Of a stretch of 64,000 nt of DNA, positions 17,141-26,379 are shown piece by piece. The position numbers and the translations under genes were made by a program. Position 1 is the first letter of the stretch. Each line of letters opens with the position of its first letter. The notes under the pieces are model-generated. The model did no database searches and had not been told where the DNA came from. It saw nothing but the letters and a program-made list of their open reading frames with translations. Source of the stretch: Variovorax sp. PAMC28562 (lineage in GTDB: Bacteria > Pseudomonadota > Gammaproteobacteria > Burkholderiales > Burkholderiaceae_C); contig NZ_CP060296.1 in the NCBI RefSeq assembly GCF_014303735.1, forward strand, positions 4,547,501 through 4,611,500. The letters run 5' to 3'.

Positions 17141-19417
17141 TCAGGTGGTCGGTGCAGCCGGGTTCGGTAAGGGCGTGGCTTCCGGTGCATCCGGGTCCAT
17201 CCACTTCGCCGCATGGCTGCGCAGTGCATCGAGCTGCAACCAGATCAACGCGAGCTGCGTTCGCACCAGACGAACTTGCGCATCGTCAGCGCCTTCCGTG
17301 ATGTCTTCTGCCAGTGCATTGAGGGCTGCGCGCGCGGCCAATGCAGCCGGCGTCTCGTTCCAGTAAAGATTGCTGCCGCCAAGCCCCTCGGTCAAACGTT
17401 CTAAAGCCAGCGCAGCCTGTTCGGCCGCTTCGCGCAAGACGACCGCACGCGGTACGTCCCGCAACACCTCGCGATGGGCGCCGAGCGCCGACAGATAGCT
17501 CAGCATGGTGTGCGACTGGATCAAAAAGCGCAGGGCCACGCCGGCACGCGGCCGCACGAAATTCGGCTCACGGAACATCTCGGAAACTGCCGTCGACAGC
17601 GCCGCATCCGAATTGTGCGCATTGCGCCGTGCGAGACGGTAGTCGAGATCGTCGCGGGCGCCCGAACGATATTGCTCGACGATCTGCCGCAGATAGCCAG
17701 CGTGGTGCCGCATCGCCAGCGCCGCCAGTTCGTGAATGCGCCGACCCTGCCAGTGCGGCAGCACGAACAGCACGGCGAGCCCGGCGATGATGCTGCCGAT
17801 GGCAGTGTCGAGCAGGCGCGGCACGATCAACACCTCACTGTCGCCGACCTGGTTGAAGCACATCAGCACCAGCAAAGTCATCGCCGCGGTGGCAACGAGA
17901 TAGCGCGTGGTACGCGTCGCGAAGAAGAGCACGCCGGCGGCCACGGCGATCATCGATTGCAGCAATGGCTGCGGAAAAAGATCGAGCAAGGCCCAGCCCG
18001 CCACGACACCGATCACCGTTCCGGCGATGCGCTGCCCCATTCGCGTGACGGTGTCGCCATAGCTTTGCTGGCAGACGAAAAGCGTAGTGAGCAAAATCCA
18101 ATAGCCTTGTGCCGGATGGATCGCGCGCATTACGCCGTAACCGACGGTCAGCGCAATGGCCAACCGCATCGCGTGGCGAAACAGCGGTGCGCGCGGCGTG
18201 AACTGCCGTTGCACGCGCTCGGCGGCATCGCGCCAGGAGCGCGGCGACCGGTCGAGCAGGCTCATGTCGGTGCGGCCGAGGCCCGCGGCCGGGTGCGCGG
18301 TGTGGCTGGCGCCGGCCAGTTGACCGTCGAGCTGCGCGAGGTTGCGCGCCAGCGCTTCGACGGACGGCAGCAAGGCCGCCCGCGCCGCGCGACCCTCTGA
18401 CTTGGCCGCGTCCGGGGAATGCGCGTCCGCTTCGGCGCGCGCATGTTCGAGGGCATTCCGCAGTTCGGCTAGTGCATGAACGCTGTAGCCGTCTGACACG
18501 AATGGCTCGCGTCGCGCGATCGACTGCCCCAGTTGTTGGCAGGCGCGCCCCTGAAGCCCGAGCACACGCTGGCAGCGATAGAGCAGGTCGCTGTGAAAGA
18601 ACGCATCGGCCAGCGCGTTGTAGTCCTCGTGAGACGAACTCGCCCGCTCGTGCACATCCTGCGCGATCAGGTACAGGCCGCGATAGCGTGCGATACGACC
18701 GGTCGGAGCCCGTGCGCCGATGCGGCGAAAGATACTTTCCTTGGCATTGTTGAGTTCGGTCACCACGGTCGCATTGAGCTGCGCCAGCGCGAGCCGTTTG
18801 TGCTCGATGTCGATATCGCGCAACGGCTCGAACAGCGACGCCTTGAACTGCACGTAGTCACCGAGCACGGTGAAGAGCCGCACCAGCATCGCCTGCACGG
18901 GTTGTGCAGGAAACAAGGCGCACCACGCCACCGACAGCACGCCGTACCACGCAGCGCCCGCCAGCAAGAGCAATGGTTCACCGTCGTGCGGCAATCCGGC
19001 ACTCAGCGCGTTGTCGGCGGCTAGCGTGGCGTACAGCGCCAGGATCAGCGTGGCGTAAGCGATGGCTTTGTAGCGCGCTCCAACGGCGCCGAGCATCGTC
19101 AACACGAAGGCTGTCAGTGCCAGTGTGGCGATAAACAGTGGCGGCCAATCGAAGAGGAATTCGACCGAATAAGCCGCCGCCGCGAAGCAGGCCAGCGTAA
19201 CCACCTGCGCCCGGAACCGGCCGCGCCAGCTGTCGTCGGTTTCGGCCAGCGCGCTGGCGATGGCACCAAGAAAGAGCGGGATCATCACGTCCTGCCGCTC
19301 AGTCAGCCAGCAGGCGGCCATCAGGCTGCCGAGCGCGAGCAGCACGCGCAATGGCTGGGCACGCGCAGCGAGCGCGCGCCAATGCTGGCGCAGGGAATGG
19401 AGGGTCGAATTGGTCAT
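17141..19417 (-). CDS. FUSC/YccS-like inner membrane protein
   Basis: This 758-residue protein has the duplicated FUSC-like architecture: an N-terminal membrane block (about 25-190), a cytosolic helical region (about 200-400), a second membrane block (about 415-545) and a C-terminal helical domain. It matches the YccS/YhfK type, possibly an aromatic acid exporter-like pore. The ATG at 19417 (MTNSTLHSLRQHWRAL) was chosen over an upstream frame extension. It converges with the permease gene, ending 15 nt from it. Confidence 0.85.
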   Translation of the reverse strand: MTNSTLHSLRQHWRALAARAQPLRVLLALGSLMAACWLTERQDVMIPLFLGAIASALAETDDSWRGRFRAQVVTLACFAAAAYSVEFLFDWPPLFIATLALTAFVLTMLGAVGARYKAIAYATLILALYATLAADNALSAGLPHDGEPLLLLAGAAWYGVLSVAWCALFPAQPVQAMLVRLFTVLGDYVQFKASLFEPLRDIDIEHKRLALAQLNATVVTELNNAKESIFRRIGARAPTGRIARYRGLYLIAQDVHERASSSHEDYNALADAFFHSDLLYRCQRVLGLQGRACQQLGQSIARREPFVSDGYSVHALAELRNALEHARAEADAHSPDAAKSEGRAARAALLPSVEALARNLAQLDGQLAGASHTAHPAAGLGRTDMSLLDRSPRSWRDAAERVQRQFTPRAPLFRHAMRLAIALTVGYGVMRAIHPAQGYWILLTTLFVCQQSYGDTVTRMGQRIAGTVIGVVAGWALLDLFPQPLLQSMIAVAAGVLFFATRTTRYLVATAAMTLLVLMCFNQVGDSEVLIVPRLLDTAIGSIIAGLAVLFVLPHWQGRRIHELAALAMRHHAGYLRQIVEQYRSGARDDLDYRLARRNAHNSDAALSTAVSEMFREPNFVRPRAGVALRFLIQSHTMLSYLSALGAHREVLRDVPRAVVLREAAEQAALALERLTEGLGGSNLYWNETPAALAARAALNALAEDITEGADDAQVRLVRTQLALIWLQLDALRSHAAKWMDPDAPEATPLPNPAAPTT

Positions 19418-19545
19418 TGCTATGTAGTGGTGCAGGATGCGTGCCAAGTGGCCGCGCCCCCAGTTTGCAACTGCCGCCGCGCTACCCATTTGATAGCGTC
19501 ATCTGCAGGCGCAGCGCGTGCGGTGGTTGCTTTTGGCGGCGACGC

Positions 19546-19974
19546 CTAGACGTAGCCGCAGAAGCGCAACGCATGACCGTCGGGTTCACGAATCGCGAAC
19601 TCGCGCAGGCCCCAGGGCTGCGATACGGGTGATTCGATCACCGTCACGCCGCGCTTCAGGTAAGCCTCGTGCAAGCCGTCGACATCGTGGCCAACGTGGA
19701 CGACGATCTCGCCCCGCCACTGCCGCGTCTCGCGCGCATTGCATTGCCAGAGGCGGATGTAGACCGGGTCACCGTGGGTGCGATCGCCCTTCTTGACGCG
19801 CGCATAGCTCGGCGGCTCGCCAGCGATGAAGTCAAGCTCGAAGCCCAGCACGTCGCAGAAATAGCGTGCGGCACGCGCCGCATCGGCGACGGGCAACACC
19901 GGCTGGATGCCGTGGAATCGATGCAGTGTGCCGAGGTCGACAACGCCGAGCCGCGGAACCGGCGCGGTGCTCAT
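19546..19974 (-). CDS. VOC family protein (glyoxalase/bleomycin-resistance fold)
   Basis: This 142-residue protein shows the vicinal oxygen chelate fold: PVLPVADAARAARYFCDVLGFELDF at the first beta-alpha unit (approximately 20-45) and LREFAIREPDGHALRFCGY at the end, where Glu of the second half would be a metal ligand. Possible roles include bleomycin-type resistance or a small-molecule lyase/dioxygenase; the substrate is unknown. Its ATG overlaps the stop of the SirB1-like gene (ATGA), so it is translationally coupled. Confidence 0.85.
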   Translation of the reverse strand: MSTAPVPRLGVVDLGTLHRFHGIQPVLPVADAARAARYFCDVLGFELDFIAGEPPSYARVKKGDRTHGDPVYIRLWQCNARETRQWRGEIVVHVGHDVDGLHEAYLKRGVTVIESPVSQPWGLREFAIREPDGHALRFCGYV

Positions 19975-20819
19975 GCCACGCGCCGCAGCGTGGCCACGCG
20001 CTCGGCGATGACGTCGATGTCGAGCGCGTCGTCGGCGTGCGTCAGGTAGGTTTCGAGATCGCGCACCGCCTCCGCGGTATTGCCCTGTTCGGCATGGGCA
20101 AGGCCGCGGTCGCGGTGCTCCGACCATGCGTCCGGCAACAGGGCCACGAGACGATCCTGGACCGCGATGGCGCGTTGCCAGTCTTCCTGCGTGCGGTGCA
20201 CTTCCTTCAGATTGCGCAGCATGCGCGCGATGATTTCACGGGGTGCCGCGGGCTGCAGGTACAGCCCGAGCGGCACATCGAAATCGTCGACCAGGCCATT
20301 GCTGCGCTTGTACGGTTCGAGCCGCTCGCCGAGTTCTTCTCGCGAGAGTGATTTGCCGGTGAAAGGGTCGATCACGACCTGTCCTTTCGGCAAGGTCACC
20401 TTCAACATGAAGTGACCCGGAAAGGCAACGCCGCGTGCGTGCAGCCCGAGCCCCTGCGCCAGCTCCATCCACAGCACCGCGAGCGAGATTGGGATGCCGC
20501 GGCGGGTGCGCAGCACGGCGTTCAGATAGCTGTTGTCCGGGTCGTAGTAGTCGTTGACGTTGCCGCCGAAACTCAGATCGTGAAAGAAGAACTGATTGAG
20601 CAACCGCAGCCGTTGGAGCGGCGCGGCATCTGCCGGCAGGCGGCGCTTGAGCCGGGCCAGCAATTGGTCGACATCGCCGAGGACCTGTTGCACATCGAGC
20701 TCGGGGTACTCATCCTGCGCCAGGCTGGCGGCGGCTTCGAGCAGCGGAAAGTGGTCGTCGCTCTGCACGAGCGAGCCGAAATACTCAAGAGCGGTGGGCG
20801 CTGAAAAGCGGAGGGACAT
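19971..20819 (-). CDS. SirB1-like protein (transglutaminase-like fold, TPR-like tail)
   Basis: This protein belongs to the SirB1/YchA family: an N-terminal helical part, the transglutaminase-like block SYLNAVLRTRRGIPISLAVLW and GVAFPGHFMLKV, and a C-terminal TPR-like repeat region (about 205-275). Family members have no firmly known activity. Two in-frame ATGs exist (20840 and 20819); the second gives MSLRFSAPTALEYF, which looks more like family N-termini. It is coupled to the VOC gene downstream. Confidence 0.85.
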   Translation of the reverse strand: MSLRFSAPTALEYFGSLVQSDDHFPLLEAAASLAQDEYPELDVQQVLGDVDQLLARLKRRLPADAAPLQRLRLLNQFFFHDLSFGGNVNDYYDPDNSYLNAVLRTRRGIPISLAVLWMELAQGLGLHARGVAFPGHFMLKVTLPKGQVVIDPFTGKSLSREELGERLEPYKRSNGLVDDFDVPLGLYLQPAAPREIIARMLRNLKEVHRTQEDWQRAIAVQDRLVALLPDAWSEHRDRGLAHAEQGNTAEAVRDLETYLTHADDALDIDVIAERVATLRRVA

Positions 20820-20893
20820 GTGTCTTTGTAGTGGAGGCATCCGGGAGCGTCAAGCTCTGACGCACGGACCCGTTCAGCGCTGCGTCGAGGAGT

Positions 20894-22456
20894 TCAACGC
20901 CGCATGAAGCTGCGAAGCTTGACGCCGACCAGCGCCAGCGTTGCAAAGTAGAGGGCCGCGGCACTCACGACGATGCCTGCCAGCAGCCCGACACGCAGCA
21001 GGCGCTGTTCGCGCAGGGCGATCCAGTCGAAGTGCTGGTTACCCCACACGAGCAGCGCGCCCAGCACCACTGTCCCGGCCAGCACTTGCGCAATGAAGCG
21101 GCCCCAACCGGGTTCAGGCTTGAAGCTGCCGGCCCGGCGCAGGCCGATGAGCAGCAGCAGCGCATTCACCAGCGTCGCGATGCCGATCGACAGGGTCAGC
21201 CCTGCGTGCTGCATCTGCGGCACCAGAAAAATGTTGAGCACCTGCGTCAACGCCAGCGCGCCGAGGCTGATGCGCATCGGCGTGCGCATGTCGTGCCGCG
21301 CGTAGTAGCCGGCGGCAAGCACCTTGATGGCGACGATGCCGAGCAGGCCGGTGCCGTAGCCCATCAAGGCCGCCGTGGTGCGCTGTACGTCGAGCGCGCT
21401 GAACGCGCCGTTGTGAAAAAGCACCGCTACCAGCGGCTGCGGAAACACCAGCAGCGCGACGGCGCACGGCACGGTGAGCAGCACCACGAGGCGCAGGCCC
21501 CAATCGAGCATTGCCGAGTAACGGATGTCGTCCTTGGCGGCACGCGCGGCGGCGAGTTGCGGCATCAGCACCACGCCCAGCGCCACGCCGAGCATCGCGC
21601 TGGGGAACTCCATCAGCCGATCGGCGTTGGTGATCCAGGTAACGCTGCCTTCGGCCAGATGCGATGCGATCTGCGTGTTGATAAGCAGCGAAATCTGAGC
21701 GCCGCTGACACCGATGAGCGCAGGCAGCATCAGCCTGAGGATCTTGCGCGTGGTCGGGTCGGCCCATGCGGCTCGGAGCGCGGCCCATCGCACGCCGATG
21801 CGCGGCATCATGCCGAGCGAGCGCAGCGCAGGAATTTGCAGCGCCAGTTGCAAGATGCCGCCGACCATCACGCCGATGCATTGCGCATAGATGGGCTCGA
21901 TGCCGTAGCGCCTGAAAAGCGGTGCACCGAGCACGATCGAAGAAATCAGCGCCAGGTTGAGCAAGACCGGCGAGGCAGCCGGCACGACGAACTTCCGCCA
22001 CGTATTGAGAATGCCGCCCGCCAACGCCACCAGCGCCATGAAGCCGATGTACGGAAACATCCAGCGCGTCATGACGACCGCGCTGTCGAAGCCGCCCGAT
22101 TGCTTCAGTCCACTGGCCATCGCCCACACCATCAGCGGCGCGGCCACGACGCCGACCACGCACAGCACCACAAGGGTCCAGGTCAGCAACGTGCCGACGT
22201 GGTCTATGAGCTGCTTGGCGCCTTCGTCGCCGTGCTCCGTCTTGCAGGCGGCCAGCACGGGCACGAAGGCCTGACTGAAGGCGCCTTCGCCGAGCACGCG
22301 ACGAAACAGGTTGGGGATGCGAAACGCGACGTAGAAAGCGTCGGTGAGCGCGCTGACGCCGAACACCGAGCTCATCAGCACGTCACGCACGAGACCGGTG
22401 ATGCGCGAGGCCAGGGTCAGCAGCGAGACGGTGGAGGCAGAGCGAAAAAGTGACAC
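20894..22456 (-). CDS. murJ: Lipid II flippase MurJ
   Basis: MurJ moves lipid II across the inner membrane for peptidoglycan assembly. The 520-residue protein has about 14 hydrophobic helices and MurJ hallmarks such as LASRITGLVRDVLMSSVFG, DAFYVAFRIPNLFRR and GEGAFSQAFVPVL. The start is taken as the GTG at 22456 (SLFRSASTVSLLTLAS follows). The frame stays open to 22549, but that stretch overlaps the TATAAT of rpsT and is unlike MurJ N-termini. The gene diverges from rpsT. Confidence 0.93.
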   Translation of the reverse strand: MSLFRSASTVSLLTLASRITGLVRDVLMSSVFGVSALTDAFYVAFRIPNLFRRVLGEGAFSQAFVPVLAACKTEHGDEGAKQLIDHVGTLLTWTLVVLCVVGVVAAPLMVWAMASGLKQSGGFDSAVVMTRWMFPYIGFMALVALAGGILNTWRKFVVPAASPVLLNLALISSIVLGAPLFRRYGIEPIYAQCIGVMVGGILQLALQIPALRSLGMMPRIGVRWAALRAAWADPTTRKILRLMLPALIGVSGAQISLLINTQIASHLAEGSVTWITNADRLMEFPSAMLGVALGVVLMPQLAAARAAKDDIRYSAMLDWGLRLVVLLTVPCAVALLVFPQPLVAVLFHNGAFSALDVQRTTAALMGYGTGLLGIVAIKVLAAGYYARHDMRTPMRISLGALALTQVLNIFLVPQMQHAGLTLSIGIATLVNALLLLIGLRRAGSFKPEPGWGRFIAQVLAGTVVLGALLVWGNQHFDWIALREQRLLRVGLLAGIVVSAAALYFATLALVGVKLRSFMRR

Positions 22457-22513
22457 CGGTCGAGTGTATGTGCGCACCGTGCCGCTGCGGATGGCGTCGC
22501 GTCCGGCTCCGCT

Positions 22514-22519
22514 TATAAT
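22514..22519 (+). promoter_or_regulatory. -10 element of the rpsT promoter
   Basis: A perfect TATAAT lies 45 nt before the rpsT ATG, inside the murJ-rpsT divergent gap. I could not find a convincing -35 at the right spacing. The position argues against extending murJ past its GTG start. Confidence 0.6.
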
Positions 22520-22564
22520 AGAAGGCTTTGCTGCATCATCCTCAGACACTAAAGGATCCGAATC

Positions 22565-22879
22565 ATGGCATCAGCCAAACCCAAGAAAAAGAACCCCCGC
22601 CTCGCATCGGGCCGTAAACGCGTCCGTCAGGGCACGAAACTGAACGCTGCGAACACCTCGCTGCGCTCCAAGTACCGCACCGCGGTCAAGAACGTCGAAA
22701 AGGCTGTTCTGGCCGGCGACAAGACCAAGGCGACCGAACTGTTCGCCAAGGCACAAAGCATTGTGGACACGGTTGCCGACAAGGGCATCTTCCACAAGAA
22801 CAAGGCAGCTCGCGACAAGAGCCGCCTCTCGACGAAGGTCAAGAACCTCGTCCTGGCGCCTGAAAAGGCCGCCGCCTGA
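22565..22879 (+). CDS. rpsT: 30S ribosomal protein S20
   Basis: S20 binds 16S rRNA early in 30S assembly. The highly basic 104-residue product starts [22 protein letters not shown] and contains the typical [16 protein letters not shown] and [16 protein letters not shown] segments. It is longer than the E. coli protein mostly through extra basic residues near the start, as is usual for this group. It stands alone and is followed by a strong terminator. Confidence 0.95.
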   Translation: MASAKPKKKNPRLASGRKRVRQGTKLNAANTSLRSKYRTAVKNVEKAVLAGDKTKATELFAKAQSIVDTVADKGIFHKNKAARDKSRLSTKVKNLVLAPEKAAA

Positions 22880-22950
22880 CACCAGTCAGGCAAACAGCCC
22901 GGACGGGTCTCCCGTCCGCCGTTTGATCGGGGTGCGCTGCAGCAAAGTGA

Positions 22951-22975
22951 AAAAACCGCCTTCGGGCGGTTTTTT
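22951..22975 (+). terminator. Terminator after rpsT (bidirectional)
   Basis: The arms AAAAACCGCC and GGCGGTTTTT flank a TTCG(G)-type tetraloop, followed by Ts. It can stop rpsT on the plus strand and, by symmetry, also minus-strand transcription from the DUF3579 gene, whose stop is 31 nt away. Confidence 0.9.
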
Positions 22976-23005
22976 CATGTCTGCGCTCTTTGCGCTATCT
23001 GAGTT

Positions 23006-23323
23006 CTAAGCCTTCTTGGCATCCGGCACGCCGCAAACCTCACCGACCTGCAAACCGTTGTCGCGGGCAAAGTTCATGACGAAGTCCCAGGCCATGACCT
23101 CGTGCTCGCGCAGTTCGCGATTCACGATCACGCACTTGACGCCGTTGATGGTGGTCGGAACGCACCAAGGCGAATAGCTCAAATGATCGCCTGGCACGGC
23201 GCCGCCCGGCCTGAACGAACTCATGACGCCCGCCAGACGTTCGGCCCAATCGCTGGGCCGAAATGCACGGCCATCACTCGTGATGCCCTGGACAAATATG
23301 ACTTGAGAGGCGGGGGAGTCCAT
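23006..23323 (-). CDS. DUF3579 family protein
   Basis: This 105-residue protein starts MDSPASQVIFVQGITSDGRAFRPSDWAERL and holds HLSYSPWCVPTTINGVKCV, a pattern of the DUF3579 family found in betaproteobacteria. The function of the family is not known. The ATG at 23323 was chosen because residues in the longer frame upstream are unlike the family. It diverges from argD, and the two share a promoter region of about 157 bp. Confidence 0.82.
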   Translation of the reverse strand: MDSPASQVIFVQGITSDGRAFRPSDWAERLAGVMSSFRPGGAVPGDHLSYSPWCVPTTINGVKCVIVNRELREHEVMAWDFVMNFARDNGLQVGEVCGVPDAKKA

Positions 23324-23480
23324 GAATCGGGTTGAACTGCACCAGGATGCTGCAGCGCACCATGATTTTAGCCATGCGCTCTGCACAGGACGTGCCAAGG
23401 GCATTGCTGTGATGCGGAATCGTCACCGCCTGCGACGATGACGCCGCCTAGAATTCCTTTTCCTTTTCTCGGAGTACCGC

Positions 23481-24686
23481 ATGAGCGCCCCAGTGCAACC
23501 CACCTCGCCCCACGTCATGAACACTTACGGTCGGCTGCCGATCGCGCTGTCGCACGGCCAGGGCTGCCGAGTCTGGGACACCAACGGCAAGGCTTATCTG
23601 GACGGACTGGGCGGCATCGCGGTCAACACGCTCGGCCATAACCATCCAGAGCTGGTGCCGGCCTTGCAGGACCAGATTTCGAAGCTGATTCACAGCTCCA
23701 ATTACTACCACGTGCCCGGCCAGGAGCAACTGGCCGCCAAGCTCTGCGAACTGTCGGGGCTGACCAACGTGTTTTTCTGCAGCACCGGTCTGGAAGCCAA
23801 TGAGGCGGCCCTCAAGCTGGCGCGCAAGTTCGGTCACGACAAGGGCATCGAGCGACCTGAAATCGTCGTCTATGAGCACGCCTTTCATGGCCGCAGCATC
23901 GCCACGCTGTCGGCCACCGGCAACCCGAAAATTCAGGCCGGTTTTGGCCCGCTGGTTGAAGGCTTTATCCGTGTGCCGTTGAACGACATCGAGGCGTTGA
24001 AGAACGCCACCCAAGGCAATCCGAACGTCGTCGCCGTGTTCTTCGAGGCCATTCAGGGCGAAGGCGGCATCCACCCGATGGCGCTGGAATACATGAAGCA
24101 AGTGCGCGCCCTGTGCGACCAGAAAGACTGGCTGATGATGATCGACGAGGTGCAGTGCGGCATGGGTCGCACCGGCAAGTGGTTCGCGCACCAGTGGGCC
24201 GGCATCTTGCCCGACGTGATGCCTTTGGCCAAGGGCCTGGGCTCCGGTGTGCCGATCGGCGCGGTGGTGGCCGGCCCGAGGGCCGCGCATATCTTCGGCC
24301 CGGGCAACCACGGCACCACGTTCGGCGGCAACCCGCTGGCGATGCGTGCCGGCGTCGAAACCATCCGCATCATGGAAGAGCACAAGCTGCTCGACAACGC
24401 GGCCAAAGTGGGCGCCCATTTGAAGGCGGCGCTGGAGAGCGAGTTCGAAGGCTTGGCGGGCGTGAAGGACGTGCGCGGACAGGGGCTGATGATCGGCATC
24501 GAACTCGATCGTCCCTGCGGCATCATCCTGAATCGCGCTTGCGAAGCTGGCCTGCTCCTGAGCGTGACGGCCGACAGTGTGATCCGCCTGGTGCCTCCGC
24601 TCATCCTGAGCACGGCCGAGGCCGACGAAATCGTCGCCCTGCTCGCACCGCTGGTGAAAGCCTTTCTGGCGGAGCCGATCAAATGA
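23481..24686 (+). CDS. argD: Acetylornithine/aspartate aminotransferase family protein
   Basis: This PLP-dependent class III aminotransferase (401 aa) converts N-acetylglutamate semialdehyde to acetylornithine in arginine synthesis. Visible landmarks are GHNHPELVPAL, FFCSTGLEANEAALKLARK, the VFFEAIQGEGGI block, MIDEVQCGMGRTGKWFAHQW and the PLP-lysine region MPLAKGLGSGVPIGA. The start has a CGGAG ribosome site. The stop overlaps the argF start (ATGA), consistent with an arginine operon. Confidence 0.93.
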   Translation: MSAPVQPTSPHVMNTYGRLPIALSHGQGCRVWDTNGKAYLDGLGGIAVNTLGHNHPELVPALQDQISKLIHSSNYYHVPGQEQLAAKLCELSGLTNVFFCSTGLEANEAALKLARKFGHDKGIERPEIVVYEHAFHGRSIATLSATGNPKIQAGFGPLVEGFIRVPLNDIEALKNATQGNPNVVAVFFEAIQGEGGIHPMALEYMKQVRALCDQKDWLMMIDEVQCGMGRTGKWFAHQWAGILPDVMPLAKGLGSGVPIGAVVAGPRAAHIFGPGNHGTTFGGNPLAMRAGVETIRIMEEHKLLDNAAKVGAHLKAALESEFEGLAGVKDVRGQGLMIGIELDRPCGIILNRACEAGLLLSVTADSVIRLVPPLILSTAEADEIVALLAPLVKAFLAEPIK

Positions 24687-25615
24687 CCGCAGCCACCAGC
24701 CAGCCGGTTCGCCACTACCTGCAGTTCTCCGACTTCACCGCGGACGAATACGCCTATGTGTTCGAGCGCGCGGCGATCATCAAGCAGAAGTTCAAAGCCT
24801 ACGAAAAGCACCAGCCGCTGACCGACCGCACGATGGCGATGATTTTCGAGAAGGCTTCGACGCGAACGCGCGTCAGCTTCGAAACGGGCATGTACCAGCT
24901 CGGCGGCAGCGTGGTGCATCTGACCACCGGCGACAGCCAACTCGGCCGCGCGGAGCCGATCGAGGACAGCGCGAGAGTCATCAGCCGCATGGTCGACATC
25001 GTGATGATCCGGACTTTCGGGCAAGACAAGATCGAGCTCTTTGCCGAGCACTCGCGCGTGCCGGTCATCAACGGCCTGACCAACGAATTCCATCCGTGCC
25101 AGATCCTGGCCGACATCTTCACTTTCATCGAGCACCGTGGCTCGATCAGGGGCAAGACAGTGGCGTGGGTCGGTGACGGCAACAACATGGCAAACACCTG
25201 GCTGCAGGCCAGCGAGATCCTCGGCTTCAAGGTTCATGTGAGCACGCCGAGCGGCTACGAAGTCGACCAGTCGGTCGCCGGCATACGCTCGACCGACAGC
25301 TACAAAGTCTTCAAGGATCCGATGGAAGCCTGCCGCGGCGCAGACCTGGTCACCACCGACGTCTGGACCAGCATGGGCTTCGAGGCGGAGAACGAAGCAC
25401 GCCGTGCCGCGTTCGCCGATTGGTGCGTCGACACGGAAATGATGGGCGCGGCGCAACCCGACGCGCTCTTCATGCACTGCCTGCCGGCACACCGTGGCGA
25501 GGAAGTCGAAGCCGATGTCATCGACGGGCCCCAGTCGGTGGTGTGGGACGAGGCGGAAAATCGCCTGCACGCGCAAAAAGCGCTGATGGAGTTCTTGCTG
25601 CTCGGGAAGCTTTAA
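24683..25615 (+). CDS. argF: Ornithine carbamoyltransferase
   Basis: This enzyme makes citrulline from ornithine and carbamoyl phosphate. It carries the carbamoyl phosphate motif STRTR (in FEKASTRTRVSFE, about residue 55), the HPCQ loop (NEFHPCQILAD) and the C-terminal HCLP motif (FMHCLPAHRG). The ATG overlaps the argD stop, so translation is coupled. At 310 residues it is a normal anabolic OTC. The frame upstream of this ATG belongs to argD. Confidence 0.95.
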   Translation: MTAATSQPVRHYLQFSDFTADEYAYVFERAAIIKQKFKAYEKHQPLTDRTMAMIFEKASTRTRVSFETGMYQLGGSVVHLTTGDSQLGRAEPIEDSARVISRMVDIVMIRTFGQDKIELFAEHSRVPVINGLTNEFHPCQILADIFTFIEHRGSIRGKTVAWVGDGNNMANTWLQASEILGFKVHVSTPSGYEVDQSVAGIRSTDSYKVFKDPMEACRGADLVTTDVWTSMGFEAENEARRAAFADWCVDTEMMGAAQPDALFMHCLPAHRGEEVEADVIDGPQSVVWDEAENRLHAQKALMEFLLLGKL

Positions 25616-25728
25616 ACGGCTTCACTTTGCAAGCCGTCCTGCAAGACCGTGATTCACGGCTGATCGGGTTTATGTGCTGTTGGAAATAACCGACACCACG
25701 ACCCCTTGCGCGGCGCTAACTTCGCTGC

Positions 25729-26379
25729 ATGACTTTCTCTTCCACCGCGCTGCGCCTCTGGGACATCTCGCCGCCGGTTTACGTAGGGGCACCAGTGTTC
25801 CCCGGCGACACGCCGTACCAGCAGCGCTGGGCCGCCAGCATTGGGCCGGGTTGCCCGGTCAACGTGAGCGAGATCACGCTGTCACCGCACGTCGGCGCGC
25901 ATGCCGATGCCCCACTGCACTACGACGCTGACGGCGCGAGCATCGGCGACCTCGATCTCACACCTTTTCTCGGGACTTGCCGCGTCATTCACGTGATCGC
26001 GCGCGGTCCGCTGATCGAGTGGTCGCACATCGCGCATGCGCTCGCCGACCTGCCGCAGCGCGTTCTGGTACGCACCTACGAACATGCACCGGTCGATCGT
26101 TGGGACGGCGACCTCGCCGCCTACGCGCCGGCCACCATCGAACGGCTTGCCGCGCTCGGCGTGCTGCTCGTCGGCATCGACACGGCGAGCATCGACCCGG
26201 CTGACAGCAAGACGCTCGACAGCCATCAGGTCATCCGCCGACTGAATCTTCGCGTATTAGAAAACCTGGTGCTCGACGACGTTCCCGAAGGCGACTACGA
26301 ATTGATCGCGCTGCCACTCAAGCTCGTCAGCGCCGATGCCTCCCCCGTTCGTGCCGTCCTTCGCCAATTGCCCCAATGA
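25729..26379 (+). CDS. kynB: Kynurenine formamidase (arylformamidase)
   Basis: KynB hydrolyses N-formylkynurenine to kynurenine. This cyclase-family enzyme (216 aa) shows [19 protein letters not shown] at the start, the metal-binding [13 protein letters not shown] block (about 44-56) and [15 protein letters not shown] further on. It is the first gene of kynB-kynU-kynA; its stop overlaps the kynU start as ATGA. Together the three genes take tryptophan to anthranilate and alanine. Confidence 0.94.
   Translation: MTFSSTALRLWDISPPVYVGAPVFPGDTPYQQRWAASIGPGCPVNVSEITLSPHVGAHADAPLHYDADGASIGDLDLTPFLGTCRVIHVIARGPLIEWSHIAHALADLPQRVLVRTYEHAPVDRWDGDLAAYAPATIERLAALGVLLVGIDTASIDPADSKTLDSHQVIRRLNLRVLENLVLDDVPEGDYELIALPLKLVSADASPVRAVLRQLPQ

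Noticed and set aside
25616..25728. Terminator between argF and kynB
   Set aside because: Short inverted repeats exist (ACGGCTT/AAGCCGT) but there is no T run, so I do not call it.
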